NCBI RefSeq assembly: GCF_000003815.2
Contig: NW_023365729.1
Span: forward strand, 275,221 to 339,220
From: Branchiostoma floridae
Taxonomy: Eukaryota; Chordata; Leptocardii; Amphioxiformes; Branchiostomatidae
Direction of reading: 5' to 3'
Length of the DNA: 64,000 nucleotides
The position numbers and the translations under genes are program-made. This document shows, piece by piece, positions 24,201 to 36,153 of this stretch. The notes under the pieces are model-generated. The model did not search any database. It saw only the letters and a list, made by a program, of their open reading frames with translations, and was not told where the DNA came from. Every line of letters begins with the position of its first letter. Positions within the stretch are counted from its first letter, which is position 1.

Positions 24201-27200
24201 ATACCAATATTATGACGAGAACATTTTAAGAACCTGTCATGTTGCAGTGGTACAAGTTTTCTAAAATTTACTTGTCCTATCTGGCAAGCACATAAAAATT
24301 TACTTGCCCGAAACCAATTTTTCACTTGTCACTGTAACAGCTGATACTAGTATATGCATTTTAACTTCCAGCAATGGAATTTTCTGTTGACCATTACTTG
24401 ATGTCATGACAGGAAAAAGTAACAAGTATATCAAAATTGCACTCAATCAATGGAAAAATCTTACTTGCCCGATCGGGGAAGTGGTGTAGGCAATGCACTT
24501 GCCCGAACAATACTTTCACTTGCCCTGGACAATAGGGCTAGTGGACTTGTCCAACCCTGTGGTAGTTTTAGTACTGTAAGACCCCCACTGGTTTTCTATT
24601 GGAAGAGTTTTATTTAGATTTATACCAATATCATACATATTGATCAAGGTATTCCATGACAGTCAGGATTAGGCAATGTTCACTCACTTTTCTTCTGCAT
24701 CGATCCATTTGCTTCTTCTCTGTCAGCAAATGGAGAACTATCAGAACTCTGATCAGCCTTCCAACCACAACAAGTCTGCAACAACAACAAGAACGACAAT
24801 TATTATTATCAGCAAATTTCACCATCCTGAAATTGTTAAAATAAGAACACACTACTTTATTATTTGTGTAATATGAACTGAATTTATCTCGGAAATCTTA
24901 TGGTTACTAAACTGTAAGGTAGTAAATATTATATGGGTACTGAAACTTTATTTTGTTATCATCTCTATATCTTCCATGGCATTAGTGTCCATGCATTTAT
25001 GCTGAGGAGAGTTACAATATCTATATATATTGGATGTACCGAATCGATGCATTTGCAAAAAAAAGCAACATTTTATTGGCAGACCTTGATAAACATGGGT
25101 CATAAAGCATTGTATTACAGCTATGTGTTCAAATTTTTGGTCTATATAGTATTATTATAGTATAATACTGGATTTTCCTTGAAGTTCATAGATTATAATT
25201 CTATGAATCATGATTAAGAAAATTGTGTCCTTTTTCTACAGACAGTGATTCTGCAGATTAAGGAACTACATTCAGTATTGAGTTGCTAATGCTACAATTC
25301 TGATTGGCTAGAAGTACTGGAAATTACTGGAAATGTATCTTTCTGAATACCAGTAATCTTAGACAATGAAAGTGTCAATGAAATCTAATGACTCAACTCT
25401 TTCTGATGGGTACTCTAAAACAGTAACATTTGAGATGGGATGTTATTACACCCTTTTCGATAATGCAACAATAAACAGTAAAATGTGCAAACCTTTTCAA
25501 TGCTGAACTCAATGTTTTTAAAAGTAACGTCAACATGTCTTGGGATGCCCAGCAGAATTATGAGAGTTAATATTACATAATGAAGAAAATGTAATGTTCG
25601 TATTACCAACCACAATAATTCTATGTCCTTCAGTTACGTGATATAGGAACATCTATTGATTAATTGGGGGGACTTTATTAGTTGGTACTTTTCACGCCTG
25701 CATGTAGATTGGCAAGCAATTTGGTCCCACGACTTTTGGAAAACCCATAAAGATATTGATCATTTTTACCATTAAATCCATAAGGGGTGCTAATACACAG
25801 TTTTTATTGTAGGATTGAATGGACGCCAAGTGAAGTTGCCGGCCTGTTTTAAAGATGGCCACACGGGAGCCATTATTCGCTGTTACAAATCTCTATGTGG
25901 TACTGACCTTGCATACTTGGCATAGGGGAAGCCAAAATCCACCAGTGTGTAGACCAGAATGACAGTGAACGTGATAACTATCACTGCCAGGTCGACAACA
26001 TTGTAGCCTCTTGAAAAGAAGTCTTTCCTGTGGGGCACAAAAGACATGCCACATGTTGCGGTTATCACCACTGATGCATTAAAAGATATGTTCTTGCTAG
26101 AGCAAAGCTTTACCAGTAGATAGCGAGGTCACAGAGGCTACTAGCCTGGTATCCATCTTGTTCTAGCATTGGTTTTCTCTGACTTCTGGTCGCTACCCTG
26201 CTGAATAGTCTCCCATTTAAACGTTTAGTCCTCATACATCTACATCATGCGTTATTTTGGGTATTGAGTACTTTTAGAACCAGTATTGAATATTTGAATT
26301 CCTGCTACAGTGCATCTTTACTTTGCTGCTTATGCCAATCATACTCAAGTTCAAGCGTTACGATGTCTTAAGGCAAATATCTATATATTAATGAAAATCA
26401 TTTCTCAATTACAAGATACCACTCAATTTGGCAGGAGGATTAGATGGACTAAGGAATACAAGACTTAACCAAAAAATGTATCATTGTAACAAAATATCCA
26501 ATTGAGTTTTGGAATGTATTACATCAGCAACTGAGGTAATGTTACACCTTATGCACACCTTGTTAAACTTAGAGTGCTAGTAACTAATTTTTGGGTGGTA
26601 GAAGTTTTGATATGACAATGTATAAGGACCAACGACAATCTTTTCTGTCATCCATTTTCTTCCACACACCCACAGCTTTCCTACGAATGCCCTTTACTAG
26701 AGCACACAGGTTTGTGCTTGTCCTGACAATTTCCTTCCAGCTCTATTTCCATCAGTGAACTTGAACGGTCAGCTACATGGTACACGTATATATGCATGTC
26801 TCCGAGACATGTTTATTGGTCTGGCGTGATTGCATTCATAAGATTGAAATGGATTCCAGATGGACCGTCCGTACAATCACGCTCTATTTACGACGACTGT
26901 CCCGCCACACCAAAAAATACCCTTCCCCGCCATCCGTCTCAATAAAACTCTAATATCCTTTTTGGTAAACACCTCACATCTTTGTACAAAAGAGATTGAT
27001 ACCATAAAGAAGGAAGGTCAAGCTTCTCCGTCTTTGTTAGCCCTAATTTGATGGAACGACGAGCATTTTCCAGACCACACGTACTGATTGCTTTCGGATG
27101 AAAACGAAGATTGAGACGCAAAAGAAATCATCATTGAATCATAATCAGACGGCAAATCAGATTGAGATGTACTGATATTCTTTTGTCCTTGACGAGCTGC

Positions 27201-30200
27201 ACAGAACATTCTGTGTTGTAAAAGAGAAAGAGGCGATCATGTGCAATTGACATGCAGACCTGGAGGGCATCCAAGCAGAGTAATCACGGCACGGTATTCA
27301 CAGACAATTTGCAGTTAGTTGCTGTTGGAAGCTTATCCTAAAGCTGTGATTTGGACCTGTTGGTGGTAGTACATGGCTCAGGGGATGAATTACCCCAGAA
27401 TGAGACCATAGCAGATACAGCTTGTGCTTACTGATGAACATGACATGACTCCAGAAGCATCAAGGTGGGCCAACTGGCAGGGTGGGATTCCACCCACAAT
27501 CCCATCCTATCTATCAACACAAAATTCTGTATTAGGATAACAAGCAAAACTGTATGATCAGAAACCAACAATTTCATCCAAATAACATGATGATTTGAAC
27601 TTTATGCCAGGGTTCAAAACAGAAGAGTGTCATAGATGTGGTGAAGCATTGTCACACAGGTGAGCAGGAAAAATTAGCTTGCCCAAGGAGTCTGAGCTCA
27701 AAAGAACGTTTTCGGCCCGCTTAAACATGTCGGGTGTTCTCTTGACCACTGCACAGGTTCTAAGGATTGGTCAATATTTGCAGGTCACTGAACCCTGTCC
27801 GATGATCAGGGTAGATTTTCAGATGAACAATTTGCTCAATTCTCTGGGAAGGTCATTGACAGTGTGACGCCAGCTTTAATGACAGAGTGTGTAAAACTGA
27901 TCGGAAGATTGTGATCATGATCTATGCCATGGGAAGAAATGGGAAATTGGAATTCTTATCTTTTAATATTCTCTGATATTAAAGTATGAAAGATGAACTA
28001 TAAGATCTAAGGTCACTCTGGCTCATCCTGATTTATTGATTTGAAAAATGAAGCAGAAGCTTATGAATCAAATTACTATCAAAAGGAGCTCCACTAAGAA
28101 CTCTCTCAGTGAGTTCACGTTTTTCCTCTTCCACAGAAGCAAATGACCCTTTCTTCATCCACCTCTGAGGAGGAAGTTCCACCCTGATAGCTTCTTTCCT
28201 AGAATTGCATCGTTATTGAACATTAGCTTCCTTGTGATTGCTTCCCTGATCGATACATTTTAAGTCAAAGGTGGACTAACATCTGCCATCGGAATCCAGT
28301 AAAGTAACCCGAAAACAATTGAGTGGCTCTTAGATCCTTCTTGTTTGGTTGATGCTTCCTTATTTGCATCATCAATCATGGTATTTGATGTCCAAGAAAG
28401 CAATCAGCACTAAGTAGCCACTGGGGAAAATTAGCTATGTCTGTGTGGTTTATTATCTAATCAATATGCAAATTTGGCCTTTTGAGGCATTGGTAAGGTA
28501 AAATTCTGCAAGTTGGTAAATTACATCATGCAGTGAAGTAAAAATCATTTCGAACACCAATATTACATGTACTTTTGTGTAAATAGTTAATTCGTATTAT
28601 TTATCTATTTATTTATTTATCATTTACCATTACCCCTCCAATGAACCTCTGGGAAGAGTGCCTAAGGCCAACAGGGTCATTCCAGTTTAAATAAAGGAAA
28701 CTGAACTGAACTGAACATTAATCAATTCAATTAGTTATAATCTACTAAACTTCAACCAATGGTTGTCAATTATAGTGCAGATAAAGTTAGCATTGGTGTC
28801 AGTACATGTATCAATCCACTTAGATATCGTTATGCAGCTTGAAATGAGCAATGCGTATTGGACTAGTAACGAAAAACAAATAACAGACTGAGTGCTGAGG
28901 ACTGGCTACCAGACCAACTGTTGGTTTTGCTCCTGGTAAGGGAAATCAAATCTTTGATCCAACTACTGTTAACAAATGTTTTTAAAATCAGAATTGCTTT
29001 TCAACATATTACATCTAATTTCTACTGCTGCAGCAATGGAAAAAGAGATCAAAACAAACCTATAGGTCCCCTTTAATACATTGACACCATGCAAACTTTA
29101 ATAATTATAAATTCTGAAATTTCATGTTAAAAATACTTGACTTGAATGTCCTGATGCATTCCAGTTACATTGTTTAACTGTAACACTGTACATTGGATCA
29201 CTTCAGGCATGATCTATAGAAAAAACTGTAATAATGTTCCCTAACTATCAACGCTGATTTTTCCCTTAATGTAACACAACAGTGTTAACATATACTAACA
29301 TGTACATTGAGTTTTGTAGGCCCAACAGCTTAGTGATGATATCACCTACCCTCGTCCACAGATTCGTAACAGTATGTCCATCATGAAGTAACCTGCGATG
29401 CAGACGGATGCGACCTGACAGATACGCGATGCCAGCTGGTTCTTCCTGTTGTCAGGGGTCACCAGATCCGCCACAACAATGGCGATGTCTGTGAACACCA
29501 GTAGGAGACCAAACAACCTGGAGAAGGGAGAAAACAGGACAAAATTTCACATAGGTTACAAAGTGATGTTTGAATAAAGTCAGGTACATGTACCCAATGG
29601 ATTTTTACACCTGGATGTAAACATAAGTTTCTTTCTCAAGAAAACAATGTCTAGCCAGTAATACTAGGAATCAAACCTGGAACCTCCCGAGTTCGCATCC
29701 ACTAGCATGGTCACTTGATGCCACCAATTGTTCTAATACCATAATTCAATTTGCACATTAAATTCTAGTCAGTGGGAGAAATCCAATTTAAAATGTGTTC
29801 TAACTACGTTGTATATTCTATGACTTGTCTTTTCTGAACTTTGTAATTATCTCCATGAAAAATGGAGATATAGTTTTGAGTGTGTCTGTGTGTGTGTCTG
29901 TGTGTGTGTGTGTGTGTCTGTGTGTGTGTCTGTGTGTCCGGATTTTGGAGTGAGCATAACTCAAGAACCTCTGGACGGATTACGATGATATTTGGTTTGT
30001 GGGTAGGTGTTGGGAAGACAAAGGTCAAGGTCAATTTTGGGCCCCCTGGTATGTGACCTTGGTACTGCAGCAGAAATTCATTTTTTGGATCTTTTGAACT
30101 GGATGTGCTATGGTCTTGTTATTTGGATGGCAGATAGCTTGTGACATAAGGGATATCTGGTGTATATTTGGTTCCCCTAGCAGGTTGCTCTGGAACTGCA

Positions 30201-33200
30201 GGGGCATTTTTGTCAAAATCTTCTAAGGACGATAACTGAAGAAGGGAATGACAAATTTACATGATATTTGGTATGTAGGTAGCTTAGACAGAGATGTACA
30301 TCATGAAATGCAAATTATGCAAACTGGCACTTAATTTGCATATTTAATGAGGAAAATCTGTATTTGCAGTGTTTCCTTTACAGAACTCAGATACATGCAA
30401 TATATGTAGTTTGGGGCAGGTGGAACATTATCAGATACCTAATATGCAAATAAGTCCATAATTTGCATAATTAATGCAAAAGTGCCATAATTTATCGATG
30501 TGGTAAATGCTTGGACAATCAACATTGTAACCAGCGTAGGTTACTTACAGGTGTACATTACTTAGCATAGATTATGCAAATGTGGAAGTCATTTACATAA
30601 TCAGACTATTTCATGGAGATATGAGGTCTACGAACTCTTGTTTTGTTTCTGCATAATTGAGCATCAAAGGAAGAAAGCGGTGGATGTGAAGTGAATGTAG
30701 AAATAACGTTTTAAGTTCCTACCGAACTGTCAGGTGCTCCACACAGCTGACCATGCTGCCACGCAGGCCCCTACAGAAAAATGATACAGATTACATGTAC
30801 AGTTAAATTAAGAGCAGCCCAAATGATCAGTATCTTGTCATTTGACCCTCAGTACATGGCATTGACAATACTCTATGGTCAAATGCTCTCTATCGGTAAA
30901 CTGTCAAATATTAACTTAATTATGGACAGGTCAATTTATTATTTTGATCAACTTGTCAATGAGATCTCATATAACGTTACATGTACTTTTAGATGTATTA
31001 CATAATAATTTGTCAATATGTTGATTTTCAAGTTTTGAATGTATTTCAGGAGAGGGCCTTGCTAAGCAACATTGCATTTTCCCAATCCTTGGGAGATAAA
31101 TGTGAGTAAAATAAAATAAATCCTTGATAAAGATCGCAGTTGGACATATGACCGAGTATGATTCGCTGAACTGTTAAATTGAACATTCATGTAGATAGAT
31201 GTGACATCATAGGAGAAGCCATACCAAGATCAACAAAAATATCCAGATTGTGTATCATCACAGCTTTGCACTGAAACCTGATGAAAGCCAGCCATGTAAA
31301 CTTATCAGTTAAATACGTTATGTTCGCATAATAAAAAGAAGGACTCAATTTGTCCTCAAGATATACTTATCAAGAAAACTGTTGGACAGGTCCCCAAATA
31401 TGAGCATTTTAGGGCTGATATGCACAACCCATTTATTGATTTTTTTCTATTTTTTTTTTGAAAGCTGAAAAAAATCTAGAACCAAGAAACCAACTTGATG
31501 TGGCTCAATCATTAAGCACAATACCAACACTGTTGGCAGCTGAGCTGTGCAGGGTTTGGGTGTGACATTAAGTTGTTTGATGCGAGGTAACAGCGGCCAC
31601 AGCATGCCTTTATTACTAAGTGTTATGCCGATGGGCATCCATACTCAGTCAGCTTGATCAAATCAGAAATACAGACACAAAGTGAATGCAATGAATTTGC
31701 CAGTCATTCAAATCTAACTTCCCCAAACTCCCTGTCAATTTAAATGCCTGGAAAAGAATGCACTGAAGTGGTCAAAACAATTTTGAAGAAAAACAGAGGG
31801 AAAAAAAAAACAATAATTAAGCAAATTAACATATATGAAAATAGATGAAATGGATTAGGACGAGAAATTTTGAAAATGAAAGAAAAAAGAATATTTCTAC
31901 ACATGTATGTATGAAATAATATTCCTTGGTAGAGACATGATGCTATTGATAACAGAATGTGAGATTTATTTGGGACATATAAAATGATTGTACAGTCGTT
32001 GAACAAGACAGACTGAAGCAGTTTTGCATCAGCGAGATAATGCAGTCTGGCGATGAAATATGACAGTAGCAATTTGTCAAATTGTCATGTTTTTGGTCAG
32101 CTTGAGGTGTAGGGTTCTATTAGTCCCTGGGTGACGACCATTACAGCGTACGGAAATCGATACCATACCCCGAGGCACTACGGGATGTGTTTATCGGAAC
32201 CTTTTATCAATTCTTTAAGCCTGCTGAGAATTTTAAACTATAGATATTACTGTGAATTCATTTATTTTTGTAAGGACCTAATCTAGCGGTAAAAGGGGTT
32301 TTGGGGGGTGTTTCAAGTTTGCGGCTGAAACAATTCTGCAGTACTAAGCAATACATTGGATATACATGATTTGTGGTATCAAAAATTTGCAATGGACAAT
32401 TTACTTTTACATTTTGCTGCAAGAATAGAGTAAAACCAGATGTTTAGATGATCTAAAATTTATAACATTTTTCAATTATTTTCAGATTACACTATATACC
32501 AGGGATCACAATTCTACAAGCTTGACCAGAATTTTGAACCTCTATAAGTCTATCAATATATATTTATAGCACTTTATTTCTATTTTTCACTAAATAACTT
32601 AATAAGTCCCCATGCACAGCATAATAATTTAGGATTTGTGATGTTTTTGTCATCATTTTAACATTTGATTATTATCCTGATTACACAACGATGATACAAT
32701 AAAGCAGGCATCCATAATGCACCTGAGGTTGTTTCCAGGATAGCCCTCTTAGGAGCATAAGTCAATTTGCCTTTAAATAGGTTAATGTGTCATATGATAT
32801 TTGAATGTTTTTTCCAGCCCTCTTTTTAGTCCAAGGGAGCTGGAAATGATGATGCCATAGATCTACGCCAGTCTTCTACAGGGAAGACATCATGGAATCA
32901 ATATTTCCAAACGTGGTGGGATTGACTAACACCCTTTGCCTTATGACGAGAGAGCCTTGATGTTTTGTGGGCCGGCCTACAATGTATGTTCATACACCCC
33001 TATACATGTACATGTATGTTAGGGTTGGGGTTAGGGATGTGTGTTGGAATAAAGGCATGTTGACAAAAAAACGTAGTGGTGTACATGTATCAGACACTTT
33101 TATTGGATCCCATCACAGACCAATTGTTTTAATTTAAGAACTTTGCAATAAGGCAAGGAGTGAAATTTGTTGTTGAGACTTACAAGCCTAGGATTTGGAG

Positions 33201-36153
33201 AGAATCCCGGACAAAGGTTTTAAATTTTATGGGCTAATGCATGTAATTCTTTTATTATACACAAGATATATTTCGACAGCCTTTTGTTCTGGCACCGCTA
33301 TGTTCAAACATTTGTTCTGACACCCCTATTTGATGACAGAAAATAAAGAAATAAATATTTTCTAACAAGCCTATTACCGTATATTCCAACACCCCAGTGT
33401 TCTAACACCATCTAATACTTAAAAACCTATCCATACTGGCTGTAACATTGGGGTGTTGGAACATAATGCCGTCCCCCCAATAACAAGCTCACATTTCTTC
33501 TCCAGCCGGGTCAGAGCGTTCATCCCTCTCCATTTGTGAACCACAGGATCGAAGTCCTGTCCATTCCTCAAGACCCTTAACATAACCATTTACCATGGAC
33601 AGGACGCAGTACAGGATATCCAGTAGTTGGGAGTGCTTTGTTGGACACTCAGAATGTGCTCTACGGATTTGACTGTACACACATTATGCGTGATAGTAGA
33701 GCATAACGTTATGCAATGTATGGCAAACATTTCACAACATAAAGCTACAGATTTCAGTAATAGCTGACAGAGGATAACCACAATACATGTGCAAGGCTCA
33801 TTTTTTTTGTCAACGTACAACGTCCACTAAAACAAGAGCAAGATCAGGAATAAATATTTAGGGAAAAGGGATAAGATTTTCCAGAACAATACAAAAATAA
33901 ACAAAAATTGAGGGGAAAAGGTAGTGTAAGAGCCAATAATTCTTTAATGATTAAATTATCTTTTGAAATATGTTGGACAAATATAAGTAATAGACAAGAG
34001 CATCTGGTCTAATTCCAACATGATTTCTTGCAAGTAATTCCCAGCTTTAAGATATAATTTGGAATTGGAAGATAAACATAACAGATTTTTTAGGGGGGGG
34101 GGGCAGTGTGCACCTTGGTTCACATGACATACAGTCTCAGGGAGCTCCAAATGAATGCAATCATATTCATATTTATGCAGTCATACTGGACCATCCATTT
34201 TTGATGTGTCCCTTTCTCAATTCTTTTATTATTTTAAAATGGAGGAAAACTAAGTCACAATAAATTGAAGTGCCCCTTATACACGTAGGTCTTGACACCA
34301 GAATCTTACATTTTTTCTAGAACATATGAATGCAAACAGCACTGCAATTACTTAATGGACCACCGCAGCAAATTCATCAGTCCATATTCACACTCACTCA
34401 CTCATCCTCATTACCAGTCAAGCAAAGAGGCAGTGTTGATTAGTTCTAGTGATGCTTGTACGGCCAGCAAGCAGCCATTCTGAATCCACCACTTCACGTT
34501 TTCAAGGTTATTCTAGTATTAGAGACCTTATTTTCATATCTTTTTGAGAGAACTACTCGAGGGTAAGATGGGAAGGTTTTTTAAGGTCTGTTTTTTTGCA
34601 GTGTTTAAAGGTAACAATTCTGTAGTGCCAAAAAACGCAATGCAAATGCATATACCTGGCATCAGGATTTTGCAGTAACATTTTGAGGTCACTAAAAATA
34701 TAAACCCATAGTGAATATTTCAATATTTTTACTGTATTAGATTTTGGATGTTTCATAACAAACAAAAATTAATAAAGAATTCTAGCTGCTCTGTCAAAAC
34801 CTGGTGTATACTGACAAATTTGGCCACTCACTACAAACATGTTATGGATAAATACAGCTGAATGTTTTCCACAGCATGACATCATGCATGCATGGAACTA
34901 GTATCATAAAATATCTGACAGTGTTATCTTGATATACAAATATGTTATCACAACTGAGTATGATATATTAGATTATTATGAGAACAGTCAAGGCCACAAA
35001 TTTGTTATCTTCAAGTTGATATCATAGTGGGTTCAATATAAATCATCCTATCATTTTATCTGAATATATACATCACAAATATCCCTGCTGAGCGATATAA
35101 TATATTGCTGGGTAGCAAAGGCCACAAACCTGTAATTTCCATACACATTTGTATATAGGTCATGACAGCTGAGTATTATGCATGACTATACAAAATGCAT
35201 TACTGACTATCATAACTCAAGCTATACTTGTGTGAAATGGTTTGGAAAATAGTGTTCTGAGAAAATCTTGATTCTGTGTTGCACACATAACGATTTACCT
35301 ACCACCATTAAGGTAACCATTAAGGTGTCTGTACTAGCTGTGGCTGTATGATCGCTGATAAAGCTATAACACCATGCATGGTCGCTCCATCACTGACACA
35401 CACCCTCAGCCGTCACACACACAGCCCCCCATTTACCTGCCTCCCTTAATCCATCTCCCAAACATACAACAAATCACGCTTGTAGGTAAAAATTGAACAT
35501 TTGTATCTCGGCCAGGACACACCAGAAATTAAATGACAGTGCACTGGGGAAATTGCATAATGTATCGTTATGCCGAATGAATAAGGGAGCAAAATTGATT
35601 CAGGTTAATGTCCACGGTTGATGAATAGCGAATTATAAATCACAAATCCCAGAGACCGTGATATTAATGATAAAAACAACAATAGTGCCTGTCATGAATA
35701 AGAGAATAATGCATTGTTTCCCCAGAAGGGTATCATAAAAATTAGGTTGGATGGAAGATGATTAAGTTGAGGGATTATGTCGAGCTGTCGTAGGTAATCA
35801 ACATGTCGACATAACAAGGGTTTTGACGGAGAAATTCTGGTGGCTTACCGAGAGTGGGCTTCGGGCGGCATCTTGTTCGGATGCTGGGAGCTTGTGGGGG
35901 TGTTGGGCAGAATATCTGGCGATTTGAATCGTCCCTTGTCAGTCCAGCTTCCCAGGGCAGTTCTCAGCTGTAAACATGTTGCGCTGCTGCTGTCTTCTCG
36001 CGAGGATATGTCGCTCACCGCCTTGGTGTTGCCGCGACTCGAGCCGCCGGATGTTGTTTCACGATCAAGGAGAACGATGACACGTTTGGTGTAATTGTCG
36101 GCATAGTCGGCATCGATATCAATCTGATCGCCAAAACGATGGTAGCTGGTCAT
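15227..36153 (-). CDS. VSP: Voltage-sensing phosphatase (TPTE/Ci-VSP family)
   Basis: Seventeen exons join in frame to 585 residues: 36153-35849, 30770-30723, 29517-29350, 26027-25908, 24775-24688, 23804-23738, 23194-23124, 22594-22534, 20595-20514, 19581-19493, 18570-18509, 17962-17873, 17499-17394, 16740-16643, 16252-16157, 15944-15871, 15359-15227. All introns are GT-AG. The first 100 or so residues are cytosolic. The voltage sensor spans about 115-232: S1 Asp128, S2 Asp165, S3 Asp186, and S4 with Arg214, Arg220, Arg223, Ile226, His229. A linker [11 protein letters not shown] (244-254) leads to the PTEN-like phosphatase. This has IDDHNVPSL as WPD-like loop, and the signature HCRGGKGRTG with catalytic Cys362 and Arg368. 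The Gly at the third X position is the VSP form rather than PTEN's Ala. VDTPSQ follows, then the C2 domain (418-585). The family dephosphorylates phosphoinositides at the plasma membrane on depolarisation. The start ATG is tentative, since the frame is open a further 33 codons to 36252. Length is close to Ci-VSP. Confidence 0.95.
15477..15791. mobile_element. Foldback in last VSP intron, hammerhead-like cores
   Basis: The two arms (about 15477-15617 and 15645-15791) are inverted copies sharing CTTTTTACACAACCA, CCTTCTTCAGG, TTCACATTGTACTGCAG and TTAATACTTTAC. Each contains CTGAAGA, a short hairpin, then (G/A)AAAC: 15710-15739 on plus, 15523-15553 on minus. This CTGAAGA...GAAAC arrangement is common near the ends of Penelope-like and other retroelements, and matches the CUGANGA/GAAA core of hammerhead ribozymes. 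No reverse transcriptase is present. The class is uncertain. Confidence 0.6.
18130..18390 (-). repeat. Dispersed repeat, copy 1
   Basis: Shares GGTGTTCTCT(C/T), CCACTGCACA and GACTGTGTGA-like blocks in the same order with 27640-27870, both inside VSP introns. The 80-codon minus-strand frame here is not a VSP exon, because the flanking exons (18509-18570 and 17873-17962) join in phase without it. Family unknown. Confidence 0.5.
18882..18981. other. Assembly gap of 100 N
   Basis: A run of exactly 100 N in a VSP intron between the exons at 18509-18570 and 19493-19581. The true gap size is unknown. No exon is missing there, because the two exons join in phase within the signature motif. Confidence 1.
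20072..20460. mobile_element. TAGCCTGGGTACCAT-ended element
   Basis: A 389-bp segment with terminal inverted repeats TAGCCTGGGTACCAT and ATGATACCCAGGCTA, the same termini as the MITE at 632-746. The flanks TGTAACATA and TGTAGAATA are a nine-base near-match, consistent with an aged 9-bp target duplication. There is no transposase frame. It lies in a VSP intron. Confidence 0.75.
21170..22450. repeat. Minisatellite with 255-bp higher-order unit
   Basis: Many copies of GGCTATGTCCATGGTACTGA plus a variable spacer (GTTATGTGTTTACCACATCC and variants, 30-60 bases per unit). From about 21845 to 22354 a five-part block repeats exactly at 255 bases. Since 255 is a multiple of three, two consecutive open frames encode nearly the same peptide. 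Those frames are not genes. The array degrades toward 21170 and lies in a VSP intron. Confidence 0.9.
23268..23465 (-). mobile_element. Degraded SINE
   Basis: On the minus strand it shares GAGGCCCCGTGTTTAAAGA, the CACATTTTATG block and the terminal CCTTCCACAAATGTGGT with the SINE at 11241-11500. It lacks a clear tRNA head and lies in a VSP intron. Confidence 0.5.
27640..27870 (+). repeat. Dispersed repeat, copy 2
   Basis: Diverged partner of 18130-18390 with matching order of GCTCAAAAG, GGTGTTCTCTTGACCACTGC, GATCAG and GACAGTGTGA. It is neither a tRNA-headed SINE nor a recognisable coding fragment. It lies in the VSP intron between exons 3 and 4. Confidence 0.45.
28630..28720 (+). mobile_element. 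Probable LINE 3' tail
   Basis: A short segment with AACCTCTGGGAAGAGTGCC, an AATAAAGG signal and then tandem AACTG units, as seen at the 3' ends of CR1/L2-type LINEs. No coding part remains. It lies in a VSP intron. Confidence 0.4.
29645..29735 (-). mobile_element. tRNA-like SINE head
   Basis: On the minus strand, TGGTGGCATCAAGTGACCA serves as A-box region and GGTTCCAGGTTTGATTCC as B box at tRNA-like spacing. It has no matching acceptor stem, so it is not a tRNA gene. Confidence 0.45.
29849..30620. mobile_element. Non-autonomous element with ATCTCCATGAAA ends
   Basis: The 772-bp segment is bounded by ATCTCCATGAAA and TTTCATGGAGAT, with a (TG)n tract near the left end and no transposase frame. 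Internal A+T-rich repeats of TAATTTGCATA recur. It lies in the VSP intron between exons 2 and 3. Confidence 0.65.
30771..35848 (-). other. VSP intron 1
   Basis: About 5 kb of A+T-rich intron. I see no exons, tRNA genes or clear transposons, only short poly-A, poly-G and simple stretches. The longest frames (for example 31740-32072) have no recognisable features. Confidence 0.6.

Noticed and set aside
24240..24550. Repeated ACTTGCCCG/ACTTGTCC motifs, possible mobile element
   Set aside because: The motif recurs but I could not define ends, a target duplication or a second copy in the window.
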